Below are positions 18,776 to 27,149 of a stretch of DNA of 64,000 bases, in pieces (position 1 is the stretch's first letter; every line of letters begins with the position of its first letter). Position numbers and translations under genes: made by a program. The DNA comes from Salinibacillus aidingensis (GTDB lineage: Bacteria > Bacillota > Bacilli > Bacillales > Alkalibacillaceae): assembly GCF_039522525.1 (NCBI RefSeq), contig NZ_BAAADO010000002.1:496001-560000 (forward strand). The letters are read 5' to 3'. The notes under the pieces are model-generated. The model was not told the DNA's origin and made no database searches. It saw nothing but the letters and a program-made list of their open reading frames with translations.

Positions 18776-20425
18776 TTATTCCATATAGGCCCATTTATAT
18801 TCATATTCTGCACCAAAGTCATTTCGAATGACACCCTTCAGATCAGGGTTGGTTAATTGTGCTTTGCCCTGCTGGTATAATGGAGCAATTACGGCATCTT
18901 CAAATACAATTTTTTCAGCCTCAAGCAACGCTTCGAAACGTTTAACCGGCTGCTGAGCTAATTCTGTAACACTGCTTTGAACTAACTGATCATATTCAGA
19001 ATTCGAATAGCCTGTTTCGTTATTTCCTCCATCAGTCAGCCACAGGTTCAGCCAGCCATATGGATCAAGATAATCGGCCCCCCAGGATGAAATAGCCATA
19101 TCATAGTTCATATTGGAGGTTAGATCCAGCTGCTGTTCAAACGGCACCTGCTTCAGAGTAACCTTAAGTCCAGGAAGGTTTTGCTGTAATTGGTTCTGGA
19201 TATATTCGTTAATGGTTTTACCGGTTTCTGTATCACCGGATAAGAACTCAAGCTCAACGGTATCCTTTCCAATTTCTTTAAGTCCTTTTTCCCAATACTC
19301 CAAAGCTTTTTCTTTATCGAAGCTAACCATATCTCCATTGATTTCACGAAAATCTTTTCCTGTTTCGGGATGGAAGGAAAAGTTCTTTGGAACCGCACCT
19401 GTGGCAGCAATCGCTCCATTATTCATAATTTCATTCACCATAGCCTCTTTGTTGATGGCATAGCTAATGGCTTTTCGAATATTAACATTCTGGAGAGATT
19501 CTTTTTCCGTCTGGTTAAATTTAATAAAGGTTAACACAGGTTCTGTAACTGTGGAAAACTCGTCCTCGGACCTATACATATCAACAAGATCAGAGGTAAG
19601 ATTCACACGGTCCAGTTCACCTTTATTATATAAATCCACAGCACTTTGCGGGTCCTTCATGACATCAAATGTGATTTTTTCCAGCTGAACAGTGTCAGCA
19701 TCCCAGTAGTCCGGGTTCTTTTTAAGAGTCCATGAGGTTGAAGTGCTTTCCCAGTCTTCAAGGATAAAAGGACCACTTGCCAATAATGTATCAGAGCTTG
19801 TCCCATAACTGTCACCCTGCTCTTTAACAAACTCTTCGTTTAACGGCAGGAATGTACCAAATGTCGTTAATGATTCAAAGTATGGAGCAGGATTTTCCAG
19901 GTTGACTTTTAACGTATAGTCATCCACTGCTTCAACACCAAGCTTCTCGGGTTTCATGTCGCCCTCACTGATGGCTGTTGCGTTTTTAATCACTCCACTC
20001 ATCATATAAGGGCCATATTCTGAACCTGTCTCAGGATCAACCGCCCGCTGCCATGCATAAACAAAATCATGAGCTGTGACAGGATCTCCATTTGACCAGA
20101 CAGCATCCTCACGTAAATCAAATGTCCATGTCAGTCCATCTTTACTTTTCTCGTGAGTTTTGGCGATTCCTTCCTTAATTTCACCATCCTTACCCAAACG
20201 ATATAGACCTTCCGTTGTTGCACTTAAGAATTGAAAGGCATATTCGTCTGTTGCCATCGATGAATCCATAGTAGGAATGGTGTCCCCATTACTTAGATGT
20301 AAGACCTGATTATTGTCTTCACCTTCTCCTGATTCCTCAGCATTATCATTACCGCCACAGGCTGCCAAAAAGGCTGTCAGCAATATAGCCATGGCTAACA
20401 ACAATGTCTTCTTAGATGATCTCAT
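18776..20425 (-). CDS. Peptide ABC transporter substrate-binding lipoprotein (OppA-like)
   Basis: 549 residues. The signal peptide carries the lipobox FLAAC (Cys about residue 22) followed by an acidic Gly/Asn-rich linker. The SBP_bac_5 domain includes the markers LTWTFDLREDAVWSNGDPVT and AHDFVYAWQRAVDP, and a C-terminal half with DMAISSWGADYLDPYG, typical of oligopeptide-binding proteins. AGGAGG-like sequence precedes the ATG. No permease or ATPase genes are adjacent, so it must share a transporter encoded elsewhere. Peptide uptake is the best guess. Confidence 0.88.
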   Translation of the reverse strand: MRSSKKTLLLAMAILLTAFLAACGGNDNAEESGEGEDNNQVLHLSNGDTIPTMDSSMATDEYAFQFLSATTEGLYRLGKDGEIKEGIAKTHEKSKDGLTWTFDLREDAVWSNGDPVTAHDFVYAWQRAVDPETGSEYGPYMMSGVIKNATAISEGDMKPEKLGVEAVDDYTLKVNLENPAPYFESLTTFGTFLPLNEEFVKEQGDSYGTSSDTLLASGPFILEDWESTSTSWTLKKNPDYWDADTVQLEKITFDVMKDPQSAVDLYNKGELDRVNLTSDLVDMYRSEDEFSTVTEPVLTFIKFNQTEKESLQNVNIRKAISYAINKEAMVNEIMNNGAIAATGAVPKNFSFHPETGKDFREINGDMVSFDKEKALEYWEKGLKEIGKDTVELEFLSGDTETGKTINEYIQNQLQQNLPGLKVTLKQVPFEQQLDLTSNMNYDMAISSWGADYLDPYGWLNLWLTDGGNNETGYSNSEYDQLVQSSVTELAQQPVKRFEALLEAEKIVFEDAVIAPLYQQGKAQLTNPDLKGVIRNDFGAEYEYKWAYME

Positions 20426-20508
20426 GCTGCTTCCTCCTTGCTGGTTTCTAGTTGTAGAGTTAAAAGCTACAAAGAAAATTATACATTTTCATCTGTTTCT
20501 TTGCATTA

Positions 20509-21432
20509 TTATTGCCTTACATCATTCTCTAAAATTCCAATTTTCTCAATCTCAATCTTTATTTGATCTCCATTTTCAAGAAATTGGGGCGGGTCCATAG
20601 CAAAGCCGACGCCATCCGGTGTGCCTGTTAAAATCACATCACCAGGCTGTAAAGTAATTAAACTTGAAATAAATTCAATTAAATAGGGAATATTAAAAAT
20701 AAAGTGACGGGTGTTGGAGTACTGCCTCTGCTCTCCATTGACAGTGGTCTTAATTGTCAGGTCGTGGGGGTCCGGCACTTCATCAGCAGTTACCATCCAA
20801 GGGCCAATGGGTGTACTATGATCCAACGTTTTTCCCTGCAGCCATTGAGGGGTCCGCTTTTGCAGATCTCTTGCCGATACATCATTTCCGACTGTATATC
20901 CTGCAACATAATCCAAAGCCTTATCCCGGGAGACCTGGGACGCTTCTTTACCGATGATCAGAGCAAGCTCACCTTCATAGTCCAGCTTATTCGTTTTAGA
21001 GGATTTTTGAATCTGATCTTCCGGCCCAATCATAGCATTTGAGAATTTAGCAAAAAGCACGGGGAAATCAGGAATCTCACTTTTCATTTCCGAGACATGG
21101 TTCCGATAATTTTTTCCAACACATATCACTTTAGCTCCCTGCTTCAGAGGTGCCTTTAATGTGACCAGATTTCGGTCCAGCATCACACTGTCTTCCTGGT
21201 GTTCTATGGCGTGAGAAACGGCCTCCTTCGTTCGATCAAAAGCTGCCTTTCCCAGAGCAAGATAATCATTGACTGAAGCAGGCACAAGCTGGTCCGCTGA
21301 CGATGCAGAGGCTTCGTTATATGTAAGGAACGACCGATAGGCTTCATTCACATCAATGACCTTGTTATCGTACAACACTCCTGTCCGAATCTGACCAAAC
21401 GTATTTTCAGGCTCATAGAAAACAATTCTCAA
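20509..21432 (-). CDS. Fumarylacetoacetate hydrolase (FAH) family enzyme
   Basis: About 307 residues. The C-terminal FAH domain starts near KVICVGKNYRNHVSEM. It contains the metal-binding acidic residues in LDYEGELALIIG and VGNDVSARDLQ, and ends GDVILTGTPDGVGF. Family members act as hydrolases, isomerases or decarboxylases on beta-diketo or keto acids in catabolism of aromatics and sugars. A TTG at 21432 is spaced 7 bases from GGGAGG; the ATG at 21438 is too close to it. Monocistronic between the peptide-binding protein and carD. Confidence 0.85.
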   Translation of the reverse strand: MRIVFYEPENTFGQIRTGVLYDNKVIDVNEAYRSFLTYNEASASSADQLVPASVNDYLALGKAAFDRTKEAVSHAIEHQEDSVMLDRNLVTLKAPLKQGAKVICVGKNYRNHVSEMKSEIPDFPVLFAKFSNAMIGPEDQIQKSSKTNKLDYEGELALIIGKEASQVSRDKALDYVAGYTVGNDVSARDLQKRTPQWLQGKTLDHSTPIGPWMVTADEVPDPHDLTIKTTVNGEQRQYSNTRHFIFNIPYLIEFISSLITLQPGDVILTGTPDGVGFAMDPPQFLENGDQIKIEIEKIGILENDVRQ

Positions 21433-21540
21433 AATCATTCCTCCCTTAACTCATTTTGTACATACCCTAGCCTATGCGGTCATGGATGTCAATCATTGTT
21501 AGAATCTTTAGACAAGCAGCGATTTTTTATCATAAATTTG

Positions 21541-21569
21541 TTGACATCATAATAGTATGGTGGTAAAAT
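21541..21569 (+). promoter_or_regulatory. Predicted sigma-A promoter of carD
   Basis: A perfect TTGACA at 21541-21546, a 17-base spacer and TAAAAT at 21564-21569. It lies about 65 bases upstream of the start used for carD, so a short AT-rich leader would be transcribed. Confidence 0.7.
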
Positions 21570-21635
21570 ATAAAATTTTACTGTTAGGAAATTTTATGTT
21601 ATAATATAACTATGAATGAACCTGGGGGTGTCCTA

Positions 21636-22127
21636 TTGTTTACAATTGGTGATAAAATTTTTTACCCAATGCATGGCGCTGGTGTTATTGAAGGCATTGA
21701 AGAAAAGGAGTTCAGAGGAGAGAAAAAGCTCTATTACATCATGAAGATCCCCACTCAAAATATGAATGTCATGATTCCTAAAGGGAATGAGGATAAGCTT
21801 AAATTACGTAAGATTGTAGATTCAGATAAGCTTGAGGAAATGCAAACGGCTTTGACAACAGACGATGATGATTTAAACGTTCATCCAAACCAGAGACATC
21901 GAGTCTATATGGAGAAAATAAAAAGCGGTGACATAGTTGAAGAAGCTAAAGTGATCAGAGATTTAACCAGAATCAGCAGAAACAAAACACTCGGAACTGC
22001 TGACAAAAATATGCTGACAAACGCACAGCAGGTATTAATCAGTGAGCTTGTAATGGTGAAGAATATAGACGAAAACAAAGCACATCAGTACCTGGATGAA
22101 GTCATGAAACAGGGCTTTGGAGCATAA
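21636..22127 (+). CDS. CarD-family RNA polymerase-binding regulator
   Basis: 163 residues. The N-terminal Tudor-like RNA polymerase-interaction domain (FTIGDKIFYPMHGAGVIEGIEE ... YYIMKIP) is followed by a helical C-terminal domain, as in CdnL/CarD. Such proteins stabilise the open promoter complex, or in Bacillus act as mild regulators. A TTG at 21636 with GGGGGTG about 5 bases upstream is preferred to an ATG at 21612, which has no ribosome site and sits close to another TATAAT-like element. Monocistronic with its own strong promoter. R1 copy 2 starts at its stop codon. Confidence 0.88.
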   Translation: MFTIGDKIFYPMHGAGVIEGIEEKEFRGEKKLYYIMKIPTQNMNVMIPKGNEDKLKLRKIVDSDKLEEMQTALTTDDDDLNVHPNQRHRVYMEKIKSGDIVEEAKVIRDLTRISRNKTLGTADKNMLTNAQQVLISELVMVKNIDENKAHQYLDEVMKQGFGA

Positions 22128-22284
22128 AGTGAAACTTCCATCAGTGGGGGTTTTCTCCATCCCCCACTGATGGTTAGTTGAACTTATCAGGTTTTTACTG
22201 GCCGTTTATCCCCCACTTAGTCTTGTTGGGTTACCCTCAAAACTTGAAGTGGGGGGTATTACGGCCAGTTAATACGTGATAAAT
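22124..22284 (+). repeat. R1 intergenic repeat, copy 2 (complete long form)
   Basis: The most complete copy, and the reference used here. It starts ATAAAGTGAAACTT, whose TAA is carD's stop codon. Parts in order: hairpin 1 (13-bp stem, CCATCAGTGGGGG with CCCCCACTGATGG); TTATCA; ACTGGCCGT; the inner hairpin CCCCCACTT...AAGTGGGGG with extra TTGGG/CCTCAA pairing; then ACGGCCAGT and TGATAA closing the outer stems. Confidence 0.92.
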
Positions 22285-22303
22285 CCTGAAAAAATATGAT
22301 TAA

Positions 22304-22336
22304 TGGAGCTGTCTCGATATAGAGACAGCTCTTATT
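22304..22336 (+). terminator. Terminator after R1 copy 2
   Basis: GAGCTGTCTC and GAGACAGCTC pair, followed by TTATTTTTC in the + direction. It sits between carD/R1 and the convergent eutD-like gene. Confidence 0.8.
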
Positions 22337-23498
22337 TTTCAAACAGATCTCTCGAGAAATTGGCAAAAGTCTCAATTCCACTATCCGTTACGGCAAAAGA
22401 TTCGCTAATCTCAATGCCAAAATCCTCATACCATATACCCGGAATAAGATGGAAGGTCATATTCGGCCGCAGAATGGTTTTGTCTCCCGCTCTCAGGCTT
22501 GCTGTATGTTCCCCCCAGTCAGGCGGATAGCTCAGCCCCATGGAATATCCTATTCGGGAATCTTTTATAAAGCCATATTGGGCAACGGTTGTACGCCAGA
22601 CCTCCTCGATTTCCTCACACGTCACACCCGGCTTAATAAAGGCCAGCGTTTCCTCAATCCCTTCATTTACAACTTTGGCGGTATCCTTTGCCTTCTGACT
22701 CGCCTCACCAATGACCAGGGTTCTTGCCAAAGGCGCATGATACCTTTTATAACAGCCGGCAAGTTCTATAATGACATAGTCGCCATTTCCATATGATTTA
22801 TCGGACCAGGTGATGTGAGGGGAAGAGGTGCTTTCCCCGGAAGGAAGCAGGGGAACGATGGAAGGATAATCCCCGCCGAATTCATGGGTTCCCCAAATTT
22901 GCGTATAGAAAATATTGGCCACAACCTCGTTTTCTCTTACCCCTTCTTTAATTTGTTCAACGGCGGTTTTCATTGCTTTTTCCACCAGTTTTCCGGCTCT
23001 TTTCATATAACTGATTTCTGTATCGCTCTTAATAAGTCTCACATAATTCACCAGTAAAGAGGCATCCTTAAATGTTGCCTGGGGGAGACCTTTTTGCAGC
23101 TGCTCAAATGCCTTAGCCGTAAAATAATAGTTTTCCTTTTCCACTGCGATCACACAGTTTCCAAATCCTTTTTCCGTTAAAATACGTGCAATTTCATCCA
23201 TGGGGTGTTTGGTAATGGCATGCACATAGTCGTCCGTATAGGAAAAAATATTTTCGTGATCGATCCAGGTCGTTGTTTTGGCTGAATTCGCATCCTGTTT
23301 CCTGCCAATCCACAGAGGCTGATCTTCATCAAGGATAACCACGAGCATCTGATGAACGTAAAAGGACCAGGCATCATACCCTGACAAATAATTCATATTG
23401 GACGGATTGGTTACGAGTAATACATCCATTCCTTCCAGCGCCATCCTTTCCTTCGTCTTTTTCATTCGTTCTTTATATTCCATAATCGGGAACATCAC
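22332..23498 (-). CDS. eutD: Ectoine hydrolase (DoeA/EutD-like, M24 peptidase fold)
   Basis: 388 residues in two parts: an N-terminal creatinase-type domain (YKERMKKTKERMALEGMDVL, NMNYLSGYDAWSFY) and a C-terminal pita-bread M24 domain. The late motif SYPPDWGEHTASLRAGD and NMTFHLIPGIW match ectoine hydrolases, which open the ectoine ring. The usual M24 metal ligands are absent: the DxG...D pair reads IELAGCYKRYHAPLART, as expected for this metal-free branch. It is last in a run of three with eutC- and eutB-like genes, 49 bp after eutC. GGGAGGG precedes a GTG at 23498 (an ATG lies 3 bases on). Confidence 0.8.
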   Translation of the reverse strand: MMFPIMEYKERMKKTKERMALEGMDVLLVTNPSNMNYLSGYDAWSFYVHQMLVVILDEDQPLWIGRKQDANSAKTTTWIDHENIFSYTDDYVHAITKHPMDEIARILTEKGFGNCVIAVEKENYYFTAKAFEQLQKGLPQATFKDASLLVNYVRLIKSDTEISYMKRAGKLVEKAMKTAVEQIKEGVRENEVVANIFYTQIWGTHEFGGDYPSIVPLLPSGESTSSPHITWSDKSYGNGDYVIIELAGCYKRYHAPLARTLVIGEASQKAKDTAKVVNEGIEETLAFIKPGVTCEEIEEVWRTTVAQYGFIKDSRIGYSMGLSYPPDWGEHTASLRAGDKTILRPNMTFHLIPGIWYEDFGIEISESFAVTDSGIETFANFSRDLFEK

Positions 23499-23547
23499 AT
23501 CAGATCCCTCCCTTATGTTTTTCTCAGGCAGTCATTGCTTTGGAGGG

Positions 23548-24534
23548 TTATGCATTGGTGATTTCGAGCCCTTTTGAATAACGCTCCAGCTCGTCATAGG
23601 CTGATAGAGCGATTGCTGTATCCTGTACGCCTGTTCCGGTGAGGTCACAAATGGTGATTTCATTATCTGAAGTTCGCCCGGATTTATGACCTGTAATAAC
23701 CTGACCAAGCTCGGTTATCTCCGTTTGATCTGTAATCACACCCTCATCCTTTGCATGATGAAGCTCCCCAAGCCGCACACACTGACTTTTGACATCACAA
23801 AAAATCCGGTCTGCATGGGAAAACACATCTGCGGCAATTTCCTGTTTGTGTTCTGCATCCGATCCCATGGCGGTAATATGAAGGCCGGGATGAAGCCAGT
23901 CAGACTGGATTAATGGATGCTCCGCCGGGGTTGTTGTGACAACTGTATCACTGCTTTTTACAACCTCTTCCATAGTCGGACAAACCTTTACCTCTACATT
24001 AAGTTTCTTTTTCATATCCTCTTTAAAGGAAATGGCTTTCTCCTGATTTCTCCCGTAAACCTGTAATTTTTTGAAGCTGCGTACCTGTGCCAGTGCCTCA
24101 ATTTGAAAACGGGCCTGGTTTCCAACACCGATCACACCAGCTGTATCAATCATTTCCTTTGCAAAATACTTTGCACTAATGGCACCCGCTGCAGCTGTCC
24201 GCACATCGGTTAAGTAGCCATTATCCAATAAAATCGCCTGTGGCCGTCCTGTTTCCGTGCTTAATAAAATCATCATGCCACTTCCACTCGGGAGTCCTAG
24301 TTTCGGGTTATCAAAGAAACCAGATGACATTTTAATGGCAAATTTGCCGTACCCTGGAATATAGGCTGTTTTCAAATCCACTTCTCCATTATTTTCAGGA
24401 ATATCAATCCGCATAATCGGTGGCATTCCGACCTCTTTGGTAACCAGACTGGCAAACCCGTCCTCAATAATTTTGATGACATCCTCGTTTACGTTCACCG
24501 TATTTCGGAGCTCGTTTTCGGTATAAATTTTCAT
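23548..24534 (-). CDS. eutC: EutC-like protein of the ornithine cyclodeaminase / mu-crystallin family
   Basis: 328 residues with an NAD(P)-binding fold: VIGVGNQARFQIEAL is the dinucleotide loop, and MPPIMRIDIP with AIKMSSGFFDNP form the substrate side. The family includes ornithine cyclodeaminase, alanine dehydrogenase and ketimine reductase. Between eutB- and eutD-like genes it is best called EutC of the ectoine/hydroxyectoine utilisation pathway, whose exact reaction is less certain. The ATG at 24534 overlaps the eutB stop (ATGA), with GGGGG 7-8 bases upstream, so translation is probably coupled. Confidence 0.72.
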   Translation of the reverse strand: MKIYTENELRNTVNVNEDVIKIIEDGFASLVTKEVGMPPIMRIDIPENNGEVDLKTAYIPGYGKFAIKMSSGFFDNPKLGLPSGSGMMILLSTETGRPQAILLDNGYLTDVRTAAAGAISAKYFAKEMIDTAGVIGVGNQARFQIEALAQVRSFKKLQVYGRNQEKAISFKEDMKKKLNVEVKVCPTMEEVVKSSDTVVTTTPAEHPLIQSDWLHPGLHITAMGSDAEHKQEIAADVFSHADRIFCDVKSQCVRLGELHHAKDEGVITDQTEITELGQVITGHKSGRTSDNEITICDLTGTGVQDTAIALSAYDELERYSKGLEITNA

Positions 24535-25535
24535 AAACACGCCCCCTTTTTATCCTCCAATGGCTGATCCTGCTCCTCTCTTAAGGCGCTGATGTCACCG
24601 TTTTTCCCACTAACTATTAGCACAATGGATTCTCCGGGCTGCTCCAGTTTTTCCTCCAATAAAGCAGCGGTACCCACAGCCGCAGCACCTTCAACCATAA
24701 CCTGCTCTTTGAATACCATATGAGACATTCCTCTTCTTATTTCAGGTTCGGTTAACAGATGCAGATCATCCATCACCTCTCTTACCATTCTCAGGGTATA
24801 TTGATTATGAGCACCAATTCCACCTAAGAGACTGTCTGCCAGCGTGTCTGTTTCCGCAACATCAACCGGATAGCCCTTTTTCAGACTCTCACTCATAGCC
24901 GACGCTCCTTTGATGGATACCCCGGAGATTCGAACGTCTGGATCAACACTTTTTATGGCCGCTCCTATCCCCGCTAATAATCCACCTCCTGACAAAGGAA
25001 TGATACAATGATCCACCTGGGGCAAATCGTTAAGCAATTCCAGGCCGATCGTTCCCTGACCCGCAATCACTTCCTGATCATCAAATGGCGGAACGATGGT
25101 CATACCGTATTTACTTTCCAATTCCCGGCAGCGCTCACCAGCATCATCCTGACTATCTCCCGCAATCTCCAATTCCGCACCAAACTGGGCTAATGCATCG
25201 ATTTTTTCCTGTGGGACCCGATTGGAAACACATACAACTGCTTTTAGGCCTAATGCTTTCGCCACATAGGAGACCGCCAACCCATGATTTCCTGTTGAAA
25301 AGGTGGTCACGCCCTTGCTCTGCTCCTCTTTTGAGAGGGAAAGGATTTTGTTCGCCGCCCCTCTTAGTTTAAATGCACCTATGGCATTTGCCGTTTCAAG
25401 TTTGAAATAGACCTTTTTATTCGTGAGGTTTGAAAGAATCGTGGATGGAATAAGCGGGGTTTTTTGAACAAAGGGCTGAATTCTTTGTCTGGCCTGCCAG
25501 ATTTTTTTCGGTATCTTAGGTTCAGACTGCACCAA
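24531..25535 (-). CDS. eutB: EutB-like threonine dehydratase-family PLP enzyme
   Basis: About 334 residues, fold-type II. The PLP lysine is in GAFKLRGAANKIL, the phosphate loop is PLSGGGLLAG, and STGNHGLAVSYVAKALG is conserved. The C-terminal ACT domain of IlvA is absent, so catabolic dehydratase, serine racemase and EutB are the options. The eutB-eutC-eutD order favours EutB, proposed to dehydrate hydroxyectoine-derived hydroxylated diaminobutyrate. TTG 25535 has AAGGAGGG 10 bases upstream; an earlier start at 25583 has no ribosome site. Confidence 0.72.
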   Translation of the reverse strand: MVQSEPKIPKKIWQARQRIQPFVQKTPLIPSTILSNLTNKKVYFKLETANAIGAFKLRGAANKILSLSKEEQSKGVTTFSTGNHGLAVSYVAKALGLKAVVCVSNRVPQEKIDALAQFGAELEIAGDSQDDAGERCRELESKYGMTIVPPFDDQEVIAGQGTIGLELLNDLPQVDHCIIPLSGGGLLAGIGAAIKSVDPDVRISGVSIKGASAMSESLKKGYPVDVAETDTLADSLLGGIGAHNQYTLRMVREVMDDLHLLTEPEIRRGMSHMVFKEQVMVEGAAAVGTAALLEEKLEQPGESIVLIVSGKNGDISALREEQDQPLEDKKGACL

Positions 25536-25621
25536 AGCCTCATCTCCCTCCTTCTGGTAAGCGATAACCTTTTTAAAGACCATATGAGCATAAATTCTAT
25601 TTCATTCACACATAAATGAAA

Positions 25622-25651
25622 AAATCCTCCCTTTTTCAGATTAGAGAGGAT
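25622..25651 (-). terminator. Terminator of the MATE gene
   Basis: AATCCTC and GAGGATT pair around a 16-base loop. On the - strand a run of T follows (GGATTTTTTC). It separates the MATE gene from the eutBCD-like run. Confidence 0.65.
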
Positions 25652-25665
25652 TTATCACGATATAT

Positions 25666-27018
25666 TTAGTTCTCATTTTTATTTTCTTTAAATAGCTCCT
25701 TCTTTCTCCATCCGCCAAACTGAAAATACAGAAAGGCAAACAGACTGCTGATGACAAAGCTGATCCCCATCCCCAGCGCAATTCCATGGTCTCCGAATAG
25801 GGATGAAAACAAATACGTAAGCGGATAACGCAATACCCAGAACGACAGAATATTTAACACGAGCACCTGATACATCGCTCCCGATGCCCGCACAATACCA
25901 TTCAGAATAAAATTAATTCCCAGAAATGGATAGAAAAAGGCAACCGTCTTTAAGTAATCACTGCCAAACTGGACAGCCTCTTCCTCCTGAATGAAAAGAC
26001 GTATACCGAAATCCGCCAGCCAGACAAGCAGAAAGGCAATCATAAGCATGAAGCCCAGGTTATAGAAAAACCCGTATTTTGCAATTTGATTGACTCGCTT
26101 CCACTTATTTACACCAATGTTTTGACCGGCCATACTGTTCACAGCGGTCCCCAGCGCCTGTGCCGGCAGCATAAGTACACTATCCAGTCGCTGGGCCGCA
26201 CTGAATCCTGCAACCACGCCTTCTCCAAAGGATGTAACGACACTCATGATCGCTGCAACGCCGGCGGAAATGACAGACATCTGCAGCCCTGAGGGAATCC
26301 CTAAATGCAGAATAAGCGTAACTTCCTGCTTCTTCGGGATCCTCGGCACGGTAAAAGGAATCCGGTTATATTTAAGTACAAAATATAATCCGTATAATAG
26401 CGCAAATCCTTGAGAACAGACGGTAGCTAAGGCTGCCCCGCTAACCCCTAAATCCAAAACAGCAATAAACAAAGGATCCAGGAGGGTGTTTAAAATAACA
26501 GCCATCATCACAAAACGAAGCGGAGTCCGGCTATCCCCAACCGCACGCAGGGCCGTTCCGATAAAGTTGTAGCCTAATAGGAACAAAAATCCCAATGATG
26601 TGATTTGCAAATAGGCTTTGGCTTCCGTCATCATCCCATCTGGTGTTCCCATCAGCGACAATATCCATTCAGCAAAAAGAAACCCAATCAATCCCAGGAA
26701 AAGAGACATCACCGTCAGAACGACCACAAAGGCGTTCACATAACTTTTTAAACCCTCTTCATCGTTTCGTCCTTTCTGCTGGGACAAGACGGTTAGCGTA
26801 GCATTATTAATGCCAATAACAAATGATAAAATCGTAAAAATAATCGTACTGGAAACCGCTACCGCTCCAAGTGCATTTGCCCCCAGTAAATTACCCACCC
26901 AAAGACTATCAATAAACTGATAGGAGGTCTGGAGCAGATTGGTAAAAATAATCGGGGTTGAAAAAAACAATAGCTGCTTTAAAATATTCCCTTGAGTAAA
27001 ATCCTGCTGGTTACTCAT
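25666..27018 (-). CDS. MATE-family multidrug/metabolite exporter
   Basis: 450 residues with about 12 membrane helices. The two halves each begin with a MATE-type helix (STPIIFTNLLQTSYQFIDSLWVGNLLGA; LHLGIPSGLQMSVISAGVAA), and GTAVNSMAGQNIG is typical. These proteins export cationic drugs or metabolites using a Na+ or H+ gradient. AAAGGAG precedes the ATG. It ends with its own terminator before eutB. It is probably transcribed separately from the neighbouring menA gene, which also has a terminator. Confidence 0.88.
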   Translation of the reverse strand: MSNQQDFTQGNILKQLLFFSTPIIFTNLLQTSYQFIDSLWVGNLLGANALGAVAVSSTIIFTILSFVIGINNATLTVLSQQKGRNDEEGLKSYVNAFVVVLTVMSLFLGLIGFLFAEWILSLMGTPDGMMTEAKAYLQITSLGFLFLLGYNFIGTALRAVGDSRTPLRFVMMAVILNTLLDPLFIAVLDLGVSGAALATVCSQGFALLYGLYFVLKYNRIPFTVPRIPKKQEVTLILHLGIPSGLQMSVISAGVAAIMSVVTSFGEGVVAGFSAAQRLDSVLMLPAQALGTAVNSMAGQNIGVNKWKRVNQIAKYGFFYNLGFMLMIAFLLVWLADFGIRLFIQEEEAVQFGSDYLKTVAFFYPFLGINFILNGIVRASGAMYQVLVLNILSFWVLRYPLTYLFSSLFGDHGIALGMGISFVISSLFAFLYFQFGGWRKKELFKENKNEN

Positions 27019-27121
27019 AAAAAGACTCCTTTAGACCAACGTCCTTCTTATTATATAAATAAAATTGCTATTATCATCAAATTTAGCATAAGTGCTAACT
27101 AGTATCCATTCGAAGACAAGA

Positions 27122-27149
27122 AAAAAACGCCTGTGTATTAAGGCGTTCA
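27122..27149 (-). terminator. Terminator of menA
   Basis: AACGCC and GGCGTT pair, with a run of seven T on the - strand immediately after the hairpin and overlapping the last codons of menA. Confidence 0.75.
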
